Origin: Limnohabitans radicicola
GTDB taxonomy: Bacteria; Pseudomonadota; Gammaproteobacteria; Burkholderiales; Burkholderiaceae_C
DNA: 64,000 nucleotides
Direction of reading: 5' to 3'
Assembly: GCF_014837235.1 (NCBI RefSeq)
Contig: NZ_JACYFT010000001.1
Location: 943,688-1,007,687 of the forward strand
How positions within the stretch are numbered: the stretch's first letter is position 1; the number at the start of each line of letters is the position of its first letter. This document shows, one piece after another, positions 10,045 to 23,691 of the stretch. The notes beneath the pieces were generated by a model. The model ran no database searches. It saw only the letters and a list, made by a program, of their open reading frames with translations, and was not told where the DNA came from. A program made the position numbers and the translations under genes.

Positions 10045-10899
10045 TCAGAAGCCGTAACCCAGCACCACGCCCGCGAACACGCTGAACCCCAGCCAGTGGT
10101 TCAGACGGAAGGCTTTGAAGCAGCCTTCGCGCGTGCGCCGGCGGATCAGGCCGAAGTGCCAGACTACCTGGGCAATCGCCACCGCCCAGCCCAAGGCAAA
10201 CAGCGGGCTCTGGCGCGGCACGGGCAAAAGGGCGGCCCAGATCGCCAGGTACGCTCCATAAAACCCCATGATGGCGGGCACATCCTTGTCGCCCAAAGTG
10301 ATGGCCGAGGTCTTCATGCCGATCTTCAGGTCATCGTCGCGGTCCACCATGGCGTATTCGGTGTCGTAGGCCAGCACCCAAAACAGGTTACCCAGCAGCA
10401 AGCCCCAGGCCAGCAGCGGCACATCGCCCTGCACTGCCGCAAAAGCCATCGGAATGCCGAAGCTGAAAGCCACACCCAGCACCGCCTGCGGCATGGACAC
10501 GTGGCGCTTGGCATAGGGGTACAGCAGCGTCACTGCCAGCGCCGCGAACGACCACGCGATGGTGGCGGCGTTGGTGGTCAGCACCAACCCAAAAGCGCAC
10601 AGGGCCAGCACCGCGCCCACCAGCAAAGCCTCGCGGGTGCCGATACGCCCGCTCGTGACCGGGCGATTGGCCGTGCGCTTGACGTGTTTGTCAAAGTCGC
10701 GGTCGGCCACATCATTGATGCAGCAACCTGCGCTGCGCATGAGGATGGTGCCCAGCGTGAACACCACCATCAGGTGCCATCCCGGAAAGCCCCCGGCCGC
10801 CACCCACAAAGCGGCCAGCGAGGGCCACAGCAGCAGCAGCCAGCCCGCCGGGCGGTTCCAGCGGATCAGGTCGAGGTACAGCTTGAGTTTGCCCAACAT
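10045..10899 (-). CDS. ubiA: 4-hydroxybenzoate polyprenyltransferase
   Basis: An inner-membrane prenyltransferase that attaches the polyprenyl tail to 4-hydroxybenzoate in ubiquinone synthesis. The 284-residue protein has about eight hydrophobic helices. The first Asp-rich prenyl diphosphate/Mg motif NDVADRDFD is at residues 62-70, and the second is [12 protein letters not shown] in the middle. It is the third gene of a recG-oxyR-ubiA run, 11 bp behind oxyR. Confidence 0.94.
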   Translation of the reverse strand: MLGKLKLYLDLIRWNRPAGWLLLLWPSLAALWVAAGGFPGWHLMVVFTLGTILMRSAGCCINDVADRDFDKHVKRTANRPVTSGRIGTREALLVGAVLALCAFGLVLTTNAATIAWSFAALAVTLLYPYAKRHVSMPQAVLGVAFSFGIPMAFAAVQGDVPLLAWGLLLGNLFWVLAYDTEYAMVDRDDDLKIGMKTSAITLGDKDVPAIMGFYGAYLAIWAALLPVPRQSPLFALGWAVAIAQVVWHFGLIRRRTREGCFKAFRLNHWLGFSVFAGVVLGYGF

Positions 10900-10910
10900 C
10901 GGTCAACCGT

Positions 10911-11861
10911 TCAGGAAAGTCGTGTCACACCTGGCAGAGGGCAGGCGTAGATGGCGTTGCGCATGGCCGCGATGGCTTCGTAGCGGGTGAAGCTGCGCCG
11001 CCATGCCAGCACCACGCGGCGCGTGGGGGGCGGACCGCCTTGCGGGTCCACCACGGGCAGGTAGCGCACAGGCGCGTCTTGCCAGCCGGACTTGTCAGAC
11101 GGCTCGGGCACCGACAGGCGGGGCACCAGCGTCACCCCCATGCCTGCGGCCACCATGTGCTTGATGGTTTCAAGCGACGAGCCCTCAAAAGTCTTGCGGA
11201 TGCCCTCGGTCTGGCTCGCGTAGCGGGCGAACTCGGGGCACACCTCCAGCACATGGTCCCGAAAGCAATGCCCATTGCCCAGCAAGAGCATGGTCTCGTT
11301 CTTGAGCTGGTCGGTGGTGATGGACGCCTGGGACGCCAGCGCATGCTGCGCAGGCAGGGCCGCCATGAACGGCTCGTCGTACAGCGGTGCGATCGCCAAA
11401 CCCGACTCAGGGAACGGCTCGGCCAGAATGGCGCAGTCGATCTCGCCCGTGCGCAGCATCTCCAGCAGGCGCACGGTGAAATTCTCTTGCAGCATCAGCG
11501 GCATTTGCGGGATGTCCGAGATGATCTGGCGCACCAGGTCCGGCAGCAGGTAGGGTCCGATGGTGTAGATCACGCCCAGCCGCATCATGCCTGCCAACGG
11601 GTCCTTGCCGCGCTTGGCGATCTCCCGGATCTCGGCCGCCTGCTCCAGCACGCTTTGCGCCTGCCGAACGATCTCTTGCCCGAGCGGCGTCACGGTCACC
11701 TCGCCCGCCGTGCGCTCGAACAACTTGACCTCCAGCTCCTCTTCGAGCTTCTTGATCGCCAGCGACAGCGTGGGCTGCGACACATGGCAAGCATCGGCGG
11801 CTTTGCCAAAGTGCTTTTCGCGGGCAACGGCCACGATGTATTTCAACTCGGTCAGGGTCAT
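10911..11861 (-). CDS. oxyR: Hydrogen peroxide-sensing LysR regulator OxyR
   Basis: A 316-residue LysR-family regulator with an N-terminal winged HTH (residues 1-60) and a C-terminal regulatory domain. It has the two redox cysteines at C199 and C208 (GHCFRDHVLEVC), the same numbers and spacing as E. coli OxyR, which forms the peroxide-induced disulfide there. This makes it OxyR and not a generic LysR protein. It starts 4 bp behind recG and is followed by ubiA at 11 bp, so it is probably transcribed from the recG promoter. The expected targets katG/ahpC are not in the window. Confidence 0.92.
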   Translation of the reverse strand: MTLTELKYIVAVAREKHFGKAADACHVSQPTLSLAIKKLEEELEVKLFERTAGEVTVTPLGQEIVRQAQSVLEQAAEIREIAKRGKDPLAGMMRLGVIYTIGPYLLPDLVRQIISDIPQMPLMLQENFTVRLLEMLRTGEIDCAILAEPFPESGLAIAPLYDEPFMAALPAQHALASQASITTDQLKNETMLLLGNGHCFRDHVLEVCPEFARYASQTEGIRKTFEGSSLETIKHMVAAGMGVTLVPRLSVPEPSDKSGWQDAPVRYLPVVDPQGGPPPTRRVVLAWRRSFTRYEAIAAMRNAIYACPLPGVTRLS

Positions 11862-11865
11862 TCGC

Positions 11866-13932
<2,067 letters not shown>

Positions 13933-14017
13933 GCCTCACATTGTGCCGTGGCTTTGCGGACGCTTGAGGCACAATGCGCACCTTGTTCATTCGCACGGGC
14001 CTGTCCAGCCCTGAACC

Positions 14018-15094
14018 ATGTCTGCATCTGCCTCCCGCTCTTTCACGCTCAGCGATTTCGACTTTGAGCTGCCCCCCGAACTGATTGCCCAGCACCCGGC
14101 TGCCGAACGCAGCGGCTCGCGTTTGCTGGATGGGTCTTCGCCTGCGGTGGTCGACCGCATCTTCCGCGAACTGCCCAATTTGCTCAACCCTGGCGACCTG
14201 CTGGTCTTCAACGACACCAAGGTGATCAAGGCACGCATCTTTGGCGAGAAGGCCACGGGCGGAAAACTGGAGTTGCTGATCGAGCGCGTGCTGCCCGGCC
14301 ACCAGGTGGTCGCGCACATGAAGGTCAGCAAGAAGCCCCTGGTGGGCGGGAAGATGTTCATGATGGGCGGCGCGCAGAACGGGGGGTTTGATGCCACCCT
14401 GCTGGGCCGCTGGCCCGATGAAAACGGCCAGCTGTTTCACCTGCAGCTGAGCGACGAGCCGCATGCGCTGATGGAAAAGCACGGCCATGTGCCTTTGCCG
14501 CCATACATTGAGCACACCGACACCGCAGAAGACGCCCAGCGCTACCAGACCGTGTTTGCGCGTGCGCCCGGTGCGGTGGCTGCGCCCACAGCCGCGCTCC
14601 ATTTTGATGAAGCCCTGCTGGCCGCGCTGGATACCCGGGGCGTGCAGCGCGCCAGCGTGACACTGCATGTGGGTGCGGGCACGTTCCAGCCCGTCAAAAC
14701 CGAAAACATTGCCGAGCACACCATGCACAGCGAGTGGTACGAGGTGCCCCAAGCCACACAGCAGGCCATTGCCGCGTGCAAGGCCCGTGGCGGCCAAGTG
14801 GTGGCGGTGGGTACGACCACGGTGCGCACATTGGAGTCGTGGGCCCAATTCAATCAGGCCAGCGGCGACACGCAGATTTTCATCACGCCGGGGTTTGCGT
14901 TCAAAGTGGTGGACCGCCTGATCACCAACTTCCATCTGCCCAAGAGCACGCTGATGATGCTGGTCAGCGCCTTTGCGGGCTACGATCACATCATGGGGCT
15001 GTACCGCCATGCGATCGCGCAGAAGTACCGCTTCTTCAGCTATGGCGATGCGATGCTGCTGACGCGCACCGCACCTGCAGCTCAGTCCAACTGA
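14018..15094 (+). CDS. queA: S-adenosylmethionine:tRNA ribosyltransferase-isomerase
   Basis: Transfers and isomerises the ribosyl moiety of SAM to preQ1-tRNA in queuosine synthesis. The 358-residue product includes [16 protein letters not shown] at the start, [13 protein letters not shown], and the signature THVGAGTF-like stretch [11 protein letters not shown]. It also has [18 protein letters not shown] [14 protein letters not shown]. The 3' end overlaps the end of the convergent ferredoxin gene by 13 bp. Its pathway partner tgt, which usually follows directly, lies 3.1 kb downstream. Confidence 0.95.
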   Translation: MSASASRSFTLSDFDFELPPELIAQHPAAERSGSRLLDGSSPAVVDRIFRELPNLLNPGDLLVFNDTKVIKARIFGEKATGGKLELLIERVLPGHQVVAHMKVSKKPLVGGKMFMMGGAQNGGFDATLLGRWPDENGQLFHLQLSDEPHALMEKHGHVPLPPYIEHTDTAEDAQRYQTVFARAPGAVAAPTAALHFDEALLAALDTRGVQRASVTLHVGAGTFQPVKTENIAEHTMHSEWYEVPQATQQAIAACKARGGQVVAVGTTTVRTLESWAQFNQASGDTQIFITPGFAFKVVDRLITNFHLPKSTLMMLVSAFAGYDHIMGLYRHAIAQKYRFFSYGDAMLLTRTAPAAQSN

Positions 15095-15393
15095 AGCAAC
15101 ACCCGCCCGCCTTCGATCTTGACCGGCCAGGTCTTGGCAGGCTCCGTGGCCGGGCCGCAGGCCACTGAACCGTCGCGCAAGCTGAACTGCGCTTGGTGAA
15201 AAGGACACTCCACATGGTGGCCTTCGACAAAGCCGTCGCACAGCTTGGCGTTACCGTGGCTGCACAGGTTGTTGATGGCGAAGACTTCGCCTTCCACGCT
15301 GAAGAGGGCAATGTCTTGGCCCTCGGGGGCGACGGCAATGCCTGCGCCTTCAAACAAATCGGCCTCGGCGGCCACATCAATCCAGTTGCTCAT
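15082..15393 (-). CDS. Rieske [2Fe-2S] ferredoxin of an aromatic hydroxylase (NagAb-like)
   Basis: A 103-residue Rieske ferredoxin that should carry electrons to the oxygenase encoded just upstream. Cluster ligands are C44-x-H46 and C63-x2-H66 (LCSHG, CPFHQ). Length is that of NagAb/NahAb-type ferredoxins. It is the third gene of the minus-strand run oxygenase alpha - beta - ferredoxin, 13 bp behind the beta subunit. The ferredoxin reductase (NagAa) that completes such systems is not encoded beside it, so electrons must come from a reductase elsewhere. Confidence 0.88.
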   Translation of the reverse strand: MSNWIDVAAEADLFEGAGIAVAPEGQDIALFSVEGEVFAINNLCSHGNAKLCDGFVEGHHVECPFHQAQFSLRDGSVACGPATEPAKTWPVKIEGGRVLLQLD

Positions 15394-15406
15394 AGGGGGC
15401 TCTTGA

Positions 15407-15883
15407 TCAGATCGGGTAGATGATGGAGTTGGGGATCATTTCGCTGTCGTACACGCACAGGCGCTCGGCGAATTTGAAGCCCTCGGGCGTTTGCACAATG
15501 GTGTCGATGTAGCGGCCCACATTGAATACCGTGCTTTCTTTGTCGTATTTGGTACGGAAAACGGCGTAGTTGGCTTCTGCGTGGATGCGGCCGTCTTGAA
15601 CGCGTCGCACGATGGGCGCACCCACCACATGCCGCTGGTAATACGGGTCGTGGTACAGCGTCTCCTGGATGCCGTACACGCGGTCTTTGAGCATGCCTTT
15701 GCTGGTGAACGACAAGGTACACAGCGGGAAGCCGCGCTCAAAGTTTTCACGCGGCTGCAGTTTGTACACGCACTGCTCGGTGAAGAACTCGGGCCACAGG
15801 TCCCACTGACCGCTGTCCACAGCACTGGCGTAATCGGCATAGAGCTGCTGGATGCCGAACCAGGTTTGCATATCGACCATCAT
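15407..15883 (-). CDS. nagH: Salicylate 5-hydroxylase, small (beta) subunit
   Basis: The small subunit of a ring-hydroxylating oxygenase: 158 residues, with the SnoaL/NTF2-like cone fold typical of these beta subunits ([20 protein letters not shown] at the start, conserved [17 protein letters not shown]). It has no metal site and serves structure. The ATG at 15883 overlaps the alpha-subunit stop by one base (TGATG). The overlap and adjacency make it the partner of the large subunit. The specific name rests on the large subunit's similarity to NagG. Confidence 0.85.
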   Translation of the reverse strand: MMVDMQTWFGIQQLYADYASAVDSGQWDLWPEFFTEQCVYKLQPRENFERGFPLCTLSFTSKGMLKDRVYGIQETLYHDPYYQRHVVGAPIVRRVQDGRIHAEANYAVFRTKYDKESTVFNVGRYIDTIVQTPEGFKFAERLCVYDSEMIPNSIIYPI

Positions 15884-17148
15884 CAAGCCTCCATCACTTT
15901 GCGCCAGTATTCGTACATGCCCCGGATGAGCGTTTCGGTCACCATGTGGTCGGTCTCGCCCACATCGCGCCCGCCCAACTCCACCAGCATGCGGTGCTCG
16001 GGCTTGGTCTCAAAGGCCTGTTGCGAGAACTCGATCACCTCGCCATCGTCCGCGCTCACAAAACCAGCCGGGCCAAACAGGTTGGCCTGCCGCAGGCGGC
16101 GCTCGTGCATCTCATGCGTGTCGTCTTCAAAGCCGAAGTGCGTCCAGACAAAGTCAAACGCGCCATGCCCATCGGGCTGGATGTGCCGCGTGGACACGCT
16201 GTTGACCTGCTGCTGAAAAATCACGCTCGGGAACAGCGTCATCATCACTGCCGTGGGCATCTTGTCGTCCATCTGCCACCACGCCTCGGGCACGATGTCC
16301 AGAAAGCTCGGGTCGTTGAGCTGCATGCTCTCTTTGAAACTGCTCACCTGCGTGACCTGCGACGCCTGCCCCGTGGCCTGGCCCGCGCTGCCGCGTGTCG
16401 AGATCATGGCCGCGTGGCGGTGGTGCGCATCCATGCGCAGCTCGCTCTTGTTGTCGGCACGCCAAAGGCCAAAGGTCACAAACCACGTGTGCAGCAAGCC
16501 GGGGTGGTAGGGGTCTTTGATGTTCTCTTGCATCAGCTTCCAGTTGCCCGGAATGCACTGGCGGTTGTAGCCCAGCACCACCAGCTTGCGGCCGTTGAAA
16601 AGGCGGTCAAAGTAACGCAAGATGGTCGGGCCCATGAAGTCTTCGAGCGATTCGACGCTGTGGTCGAACGACGCGAACACCACCCCGCCTCGGGTGGCCA
16701 CCTTCAGGGCTGTGAGGCCGTGGTCCTTGGGGTCAAAGTCGGCGGGCATGCCGCCGTTGACCTTACCGTCTTGGCGCACGCCGCGCCGAAACGGCACGCC
16801 CTGCAAGTCGCCCTTGAGCGTGTAGCTCCACTGGTGGTAAGGGCAGACAAACTCTTTTTTGTTGCCGTGGCGCTCGCGGCAAAACTGCATGCCCCGGTGG
16901 GCGCAGACGTTCTCGACCACATGGATCTGCCCGTCGGTGGCACGCGTCATGATGACCGAGCGCTCGCCCACCACCGTGCGCTTGAAGTCGCCCGGGTTCG
17001 GGATCTCGGCCTCCAGGCCCACATAACTCCAATGGCTTTTGTAAAAGAAGCGCTCCAGCTCCTTTTTGTGCCGGTCTTCATCGGTGTAGACAGCAAACGG
17101 GACACGGCTGGTGCCTTCGGTTTCCCAGTGGATGGGTTGTTCGCGCAT
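15883..17148 (-). CDS. nagG: Salicylate 5-hydroxylase, large (alpha) subunit
   Basis: A Rieske non-heme iron oxygenase, 421 residues. The Rieske cluster ligands are C82, H84, C102 and H105 (CAHRG, CPYHQW). The mononuclear iron site shows D212, H215 and H220 in [15 protein letters not shown]. From memory of the family it is close to NagG, which converts salicylate to gentisate, including the long shared segments NPGDFKRTV and [23 protein letters not shown]. Anthranilate- or other 2-hydroxybenzoate-type substrates cannot be excluded. It is divergent from a NahR/NagR-type regulator and followed by nagH and a ferredoxin gene. No gentisate dioxygenase is in the window. Confidence 0.86.
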   Translation of the reverse strand: MREQPIHWETEGTSRVPFAVYTDEDRHKKELERFFYKSHWSYVGLEAEIPNPGDFKRTVVGERSVIMTRATDGQIHVVENVCAHRGMQFCRERHGNKKEFVCPYHQWSYTLKGDLQGVPFRRGVRQDGKVNGGMPADFDPKDHGLTALKVATRGGVVFASFDHSVESLEDFMGPTILRYFDRLFNGRKLVVLGYNRQCIPGNWKLMQENIKDPYHPGLLHTWFVTFGLWRADNKSELRMDAHHRHAAMISTRGSAGQATGQASQVTQVSSFKESMQLNDPSFLDIVPEAWWQMDDKMPTAVMMTLFPSVIFQQQVNSVSTRHIQPDGHGAFDFVWTHFGFEDDTHEMHERRLRQANLFGPAGFVSADDGEVIEFSQQAFETKPEHRMLVELGGRDVGETDHMVTETLIRGMYEYWRKVMEA

Positions 17149-17216
17149 GGCGTCTCCTCAAATTTCTTGATAAGCATCATGCGCAAAGCAATGAATTCCG
17201 TAAATCGAAATTCAAA

Positions 17217-17229
17217 GATAATCATTATC
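17217..17229. promoter_or_regulatory. Fur-box core in the nagG/regulator divergent promoter
   Basis: GATAATCATTATC is a perfect 6-1-6 palindrome identical to the last 13 bases of the classical 19-bp Fur box. It lies in the 104-bp gap between the oxygenase operon and its LysR regulator, 24 bp ahead of the regulator start. Flanks CGAAATT (left) and AATTTTCG (right) add an imperfect outer dyad. The site suggests iron control of an iron-rich oxygenase, alongside the effector control expected from the LysR protein. Confidence 0.6.
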
Positions 17230-17252
17230 CAATTTTCGAATATCACTACAGC

Positions 17253-19359
<2,107 letters not shown>

Positions 19360-19364
19360 ACAGC

Positions 19365-19391
19365 GGGTGCAGACCCCTCAAATCTGCACCC
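19365..19391. terminator. Hairpin between convergent tgt and kup
   Basis: A perfect 9-bp inverted repeat, GGGTGCAGA / TCTGCACCC with a 9-nt loop, spans the junction where tgt and kup converge. It lies partly in the last codons of kup. It has no U-tract on either strand, so it may act as a weak bidirectional terminator or an RNA stabiliser. Confidence 0.45.
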
Positions 19392-21276
19392 GGGTGCCCA
19401 GCTCGACCACCGCGTTGTCGGGCAAGCGGAAGAACTCCACCACGCCGCTGGCATTGCGGTTCATGGCGGCAAACAGTTTTTCACGCCACTGCACCATACC
19501 CGTGCCGGGGGTAGACACCACGGTTTCGCGGCTGAGGAAATACGTGGTTTCAAACGCCGGAATGTTCAGACCATAAGCAGCACAGCCGCTCAGGGCCTGG
19601 GGCACATCGGGGTTGTTCATGAAGCCATAGCGCACCACCACGCGCCAGAAGTGCTGGCCCAGCGGCTGCACCTGCAAGCGGTCTTGCTCAGCCACCCATG
19701 GCACTTCGTCAAACTGCACGGTGAGGATCACGTTTTGCGCGTGCAAAACCTGGTTGTGCTTGATGTTGTGCAGCATGGCTTGCGGCACCGTCTCCGGATT
19801 GGCCACCGGATACACCGCTGTGCGCGGCACGCTGTGCGGTGGATGGGCTTCAAGCATCTCGATGAACGAGGCCAACTCCAGGCCGTCTTGCCGAATGGTC
19901 TCGACCAGCAACTCCCGACCGCGTGCCCAGGTGGTCATGATCAGGAACAACAGCAAGCCCATGGCCAGCGGGAACCAGCCGCCGTCCCACAGCTTGATGG
20001 CGCAACCGGCGAACAAAAACAAGTCCACCACCAGGAAAAAGCCTGTGGCCCCCAGCGCCAGCGCCAGCGGCAACTTCCAAGCTTTGTAGATGACAAAAAA
20101 CGTCAACGCGGTGGTGATGGCCATGGTCAGCGTGACCGCAATGCCATAAGCCCCGGCCAGGGCCGACGAGCTTTTAAAGGCCAGCACCGCCAGCACCACG
20201 CCCACCAGCAAAGCGCGGTTGACCGCCGGAATGAAAATCTGGCCCGACTCTTTCTCTGAGGTGAAGTGGATGTCCATGCGCGGCAAAAAGCCCAGCAAGA
20301 TGGCCTGCCGCGTCATGGAGTACGCGCCCGAAATCACTGCCTGCGAAGCGATGATGGCCGCCAGCGTGGACAGCACCACCGCGCCCACCATCCAGGACTC
20401 GGGGAACATCCGGTAAAACGGGTTCGCAAGGGCCGTGGGGTCTTGCATCAGCAAAGCACCCTGGCCCATGTAGTTGAGCGCCAGCCCTGGCAACACCAGC
20501 GTGCTCCAGGCCAGCTGGATGGGTTTGCGGCCAAAGTGGCCCATATCGGCATACAAGGCTTCCGCGCCGGTCAGCGCCAGGACAATGGCGCCCACAGCGG
20601 CCAGTACCATCGGGCCGCGATCCACCAAAAAGTGCCATGCGTGCACCGGATTGAGGGCTTGCAAGATGGCAGGTTCATGTGCGATGTGCACCACACCCAA
20701 GGCCCCGAGCATGACGAACCACAGCACGATCACCGGACCAAAGAAACGCCCCACCGAATGCGTGCCAAAACGCTGAACCGCGAACAAGCCCACCAGCACA
20801 AGCACCGACAAAGGCACCACATAGGGGCTCAAGGCTGGCGTAATGACCTCGATGCCTTCAATGGCACCGATCACCGAGATCGCCGGGGTGATGATGCTGT
20901 CCCCATAAAACAGCGTGGCGCCAAACAAACCCAGCATGAGCAAGACCTGGCGCAAACGCGGCGAGTCCTGCACGGCACGCGCGGCCAAAGCAGTCAGCGC
21001 CAAGCCGCCACCTTCCCCCCGGTTGTCGGCGCGCAGGATCAGGATCACGTATTTGAGCGTGACCACCAGCATCAAGGCCCACAAGATGACCGACACCACA
21101 CCCACGATGTTGTGTGCGTTGAGCGCCACCCCGGTGTGCGGCGCAAACACCTCTTTGATGGTGTAGAGCGGGCTGGTGCCAATGTCGCCATAGACCACGC
21201 CGAGCGCGGCCAGCGTGAGCGCTCCTAAACCATGGCGGGCGTTGTGGGCCGAGCCCTGCGAAACAGAAGAAGACAT
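19378..21276 (-). CDS. kup: Low-affinity potassium transporter Kup
   Basis: A constitutive K+/H+ symporter of the inner membrane. The start [38 protein letters not shown] gives 632 residues, near the family's usual 620-630; longer in-frame starts are not family-like. The [10 protein letters not shown] signature, about 12 helices in the first 450 residues and the soluble C-terminal domain are present. It lies 94 bp behind a KdpE-like response regulator gene on the same strand, which suggests potassium- or turgor-linked control. Confidence 0.95.
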   Translation of the reverse strand: MSSSVSQGSAHNARHGLGALTLAALGVVYGDIGTSPLYTIKEVFAPHTGVALNAHNIVGVVSVILWALMLVVTLKYVILILRADNRGEGGGLALTALAARAVQDSPRLRQVLLMLGLFGATLFYGDSIITPAISVIGAIEGIEVITPALSPYVVPLSVLVLVGLFAVQRFGTHSVGRFFGPVIVLWFVMLGALGVVHIAHEPAILQALNPVHAWHFLVDRGPMVLAAVGAIVLALTGAEALYADMGHFGRKPIQLAWSTLVLPGLALNYMGQGALLMQDPTALANPFYRMFPESWMVGAVVLSTLAAIIASQAVISGAYSMTRQAILLGFLPRMDIHFTSEKESGQIFIPAVNRALLVGVVLAVLAFKSSSALAGAYGIAVTLTMAITTALTFFVIYKAWKLPLALALGATGFFLVVDLFLFAGCAIKLWDGGWFPLAMGLLLFLIMTTWARGRELLVETIRQDGLELASFIEMLEAHPPHSVPRTAVYPVANPETVPQAMLHNIKHNQVLHAQNVILTVQFDEVPWVAEQDRLQVQPLGQHFWRVVVRYGFMNNPDVPQALSGCAAYGLNIPAFETTYFLSRETVVSTPGTGMVQWREKLFAAMNRNASGVVEFFRLPDNAVVELGTRVQI

Positions 21277-21370
21277 GTTGTCAGCAAGCAGTGAACAGAA
21301 CCACAGCTTGCCCGAGTACACATCAGGAACGCATAAGTGCCCCTGCGGTGGGGGCCGCCTGTGCGGCCGA

Positions 21371-22069
21371 TCAGCCCACGGCTTCGGCCAACTTGTAACC
21401 CACACCAGGCTCGGTCAACAGCCATTGCGGCTCGGCCGGGACGGCTTCGAGCTTGGCCCGCAGCTGCCCCATGTACAGGCGCAGGTAATGCACCTGGTCC
21501 ACATGCTCTGCGCCCCACACATCGACCAGCAACTGGCGGTGCGTGACCACTTGCCCCGCCTGCCGCACCAGGCGGGCCAGCAGCTTGAACTCGGTCGGCG
21601 TCAGGCGCACCGCCTGGCCGTGCAGTTGCACCGTGTGCCGCGCCAGATCGATCTGCAAGCCGCCCACGCTGTAGTGCGTCACCGAGGCCTGCACCTGCAC
21701 GCCGCGGTGGCGCAGGCTCACACGCATGCGGGCCAACAACTCCTGAACGCTGAAGGGCTTGACCAGGTAATCGTCGGCCCCGGCGTCCAGCAGGCGCACC
21801 TTTCCCGCATCGTCGTGGCGGGCCGAAATCACCAGCACTGGCAAGCTGCGGTGCTGGCGAATCCAGGCCAGCAAATCGCTGCCATCGGCATCGGGCAAAC
21901 CCAGATCCAGCACCACCAAGTCAAACGGCTGCGGGTGGTGCGTCAGCAAGGCCAAAGCGTCGGCACAACTGCCCGATCCGGTGACGGCGTAGCCCTCGGT
22001 CTGCAGGGCCGACTGCAGGGTCTGGCGCAGCGCACGGTCGTCTTCCACCAGCAGCACATGCATGCTCAT
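21371..22069 (-). CDS. KdpE-like response regulator
   Basis: An OmpR/PhoB-type response regulator of 232 residues. The receiver domain has acidic residues at E9-D10-D11 and the phospho-acceptor D55 (VVLDLGLPD). The Lys is in [11 protein letters not shown] winged-helix output domain with [26 protein letters not shown] occupies the C-terminal 100 residues, as in KdpE. Its ATG overlaps the kinase stop (ATGA), so the pair is translationally coupled. The gene ends 94 bp ahead of kup, which is the obvious candidate target because no kdpFABC is in the window. Confidence 0.85.
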   Translation of the reverse strand: MSMHVLLVEDDRALRQTLQSALQTEGYAVTGSGSCADALALLTHHPQPFDLVVLDLGLPDADGSDLLAWIRQHRSLPVLVISARHDDAGKVRLLDAGADDYLVKPFSVQELLARMRVSLRHRGVQVQASVTHYSVGGLQIDLARHTVQLHGQAVRLTPTEFKLLARLVRQAGQVVTHRQLLVDVWGAEHVDQVHYLRLYMGQLRAKLEAVPAEPQWLLTEPGVGYKLAEAVG

Positions 22070-23622
22070 GTTTGCGGCTCCTGTGTCACTTCGGCTGCGG
22101 TCGTGGGTTGGCTGCGCATGGGCATGCGCAAGCGCACCACCGTGCCGCCGCCTTCGCGCGCCTCGATCCAGATCATGGCCTGGTGCGCCTTGGCAATGGC
22201 ACGGCACAGCGCCAGACCCAAGCCCATGCCACGGCGGGCCATGGCGTCCTGGTTCGGGTCGGGTCGCTGCACACTCGGCATGCGGCAAAACGGCTCAAAA
22301 ACCTTGTCGTGCCATTCGGCCGGGATACCCACGCCCCGGTCCATCACGTCCAGCTCGATCGCTCCGTCCACGGGCCGCGCCTCCAGGCGCACGGGTGCAT
22401 CGACCGGGCTGTGGTGGATGGCGTTGTCCACCAGGTTTTCAAAGAGCTGCACCAGCAAGATGGGCTCGCACCACAGCAGGGGCAAACCTGGCGGGACATG
22501 GGCTTGGATCGTGCGCTCAGGGTAGCGCCTGCGGGCGGACGCCAGCACCACACCCCACAGTTCTTCGACCGACTCCCAGCTGCATTGCAGGGGGGCGTCC
22601 AGCGCATCCAGGCGTGCCAGTTGGAGCGTGTGGGTGGTCATGCGGTGCAAATGTTCGGCCTCGGCCAGGATGGTCTGAGCCTGCCGCACCACGTGCGGGT
22701 CATGCCCCTGCTCGGCCTGCTGCGCCATGGCCGAGGCTGCCCCGGTGATGGTGGCCAGCGGCGTGCGGTAATCGTGCGAGATGGCCGCCAGCAAAGTGTT
22801 GCGAAGCTGCTGGGTCTGCAAATGCGCGTGGGCTTCTTGCGCCTGCTGGCGCGACTGCAGTCGCTCGATTTCATCGGCCAGCAGCCGGGCCAGATGGTGC
22901 AAGTGGGCCAATGACACGGGCGGCTCACGCACCCTCTCAGGGTCCAACGCCAGTGCACCGATCACGCGCACCCCAGCGCGCAAGGGCAAAACCAACGCTG
23001 GCAGGCTCTCGTAACGCCCTGCCCCCGGTCCAATCGCGTTCTGCTCCTGGATGCAGGCCACCAGCAGCGGCTGCAAGGCGGCCGAGGGCGCGCTCTGGTC
23101 TGCTGGGCCGAACCACGCATCGCCCTGTTCGGTGCGCAGCAGCAAGGACACGGCGCATCCGGTCCAATCGGACAAAAGGCTCTGGGCAGCACGGACTTGC
23201 TCGGGCACGCTGAGCGCCTGCTGCAGCTGGGTGGCCAGTGTTTGCTGCCGCTGTGCCTGCTCGGCCACCTGCTCTTGCGCCAGGGCGTGGCTGCGCAAGC
23301 GGGCCATGAGCACGCTGATCACGCTGCTGGTACACAGCAGCGTCACCAGCAACAACAAATCTTGGTGCAGCTCGACATGGAAAGTGAAGCGTGGCGGCAC
23401 CGCAAACCAGTTGAACCAAGCCACGGCTGCGGCCGACACCACCACCGACACGCCCGCCGACAACCAGAAACTCGCCAGCGTGCTGCACAGCACCAACAGC
23501 AGGGCCAGGTTGCCCAGGCTCCAGACGCCATCGAGTGCCACCATGAGCACAGCAAAAATCGCCCAAATGGCAATGGCTGGCCAGAAAGAGGGGGTGCGTT
23601 TGACGAACAAGGGGGGTGCCAT
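22066..23622 (-). CDS. KdpD-like sensor histidine kinase lacking the N-terminal KdpD domain
   Basis: A 518-residue membrane kinase. Residues 10-110 form four closely spaced helices of the DUF4118 type that KdpD has in its middle. A GAF-like sensor segment (about 130-250) follows, then the H box at H283 (AISHDYRTPLATITGA) and an ATPase domain with ENLVDNAIHHS, DRGVGIP and GMGLGLALCR. It lacks the roughly 370-residue N-terminal KdpD region (P-loop and USP domains) that classical KdpD uses in K+ sensing. It overlaps its cognate regulator gene by 4 bp. Confidence 0.82.
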   Translation of the reverse strand: MAPPLFVKRTPSFWPAIAIWAIFAVLMVALDGVWSLGNLALLLVLCSTLASFWLSAGVSVVVSAAAVAWFNWFAVPPRFTFHVELHQDLLLLVTLLCTSSVISVLMARLRSHALAQEQVAEQAQRQQTLATQLQQALSVPEQVRAAQSLLSDWTGCAVSLLLRTEQGDAWFGPADQSAPSAALQPLLVACIQEQNAIGPGAGRYESLPALVLPLRAGVRVIGALALDPERVREPPVSLAHLHHLARLLADEIERLQSRQQAQEAHAHLQTQQLRNTLLAAISHDYRTPLATITGAASAMAQQAEQGHDPHVVRQAQTILAEAEHLHRMTTHTLQLARLDALDAPLQCSWESVEELWGVVLASARRRYPERTIQAHVPPGLPLLWCEPILLVQLFENLVDNAIHHSPVDAPVRLEARPVDGAIELDVMDRGVGIPAEWHDKVFEPFCRMPSVQRPDPNQDAMARRGMGLGLALCRAIAKAHQAMIWIEAREGGGTVVRLRMPMRSQPTTAAEVTQEPQT

Positions 23623-23691
23623 GTCCGATCAGATTAGCAGGACACACATCTGGAAAGCATAAGGATGGCGATGCTCCCCAAGGCCCGCGAC

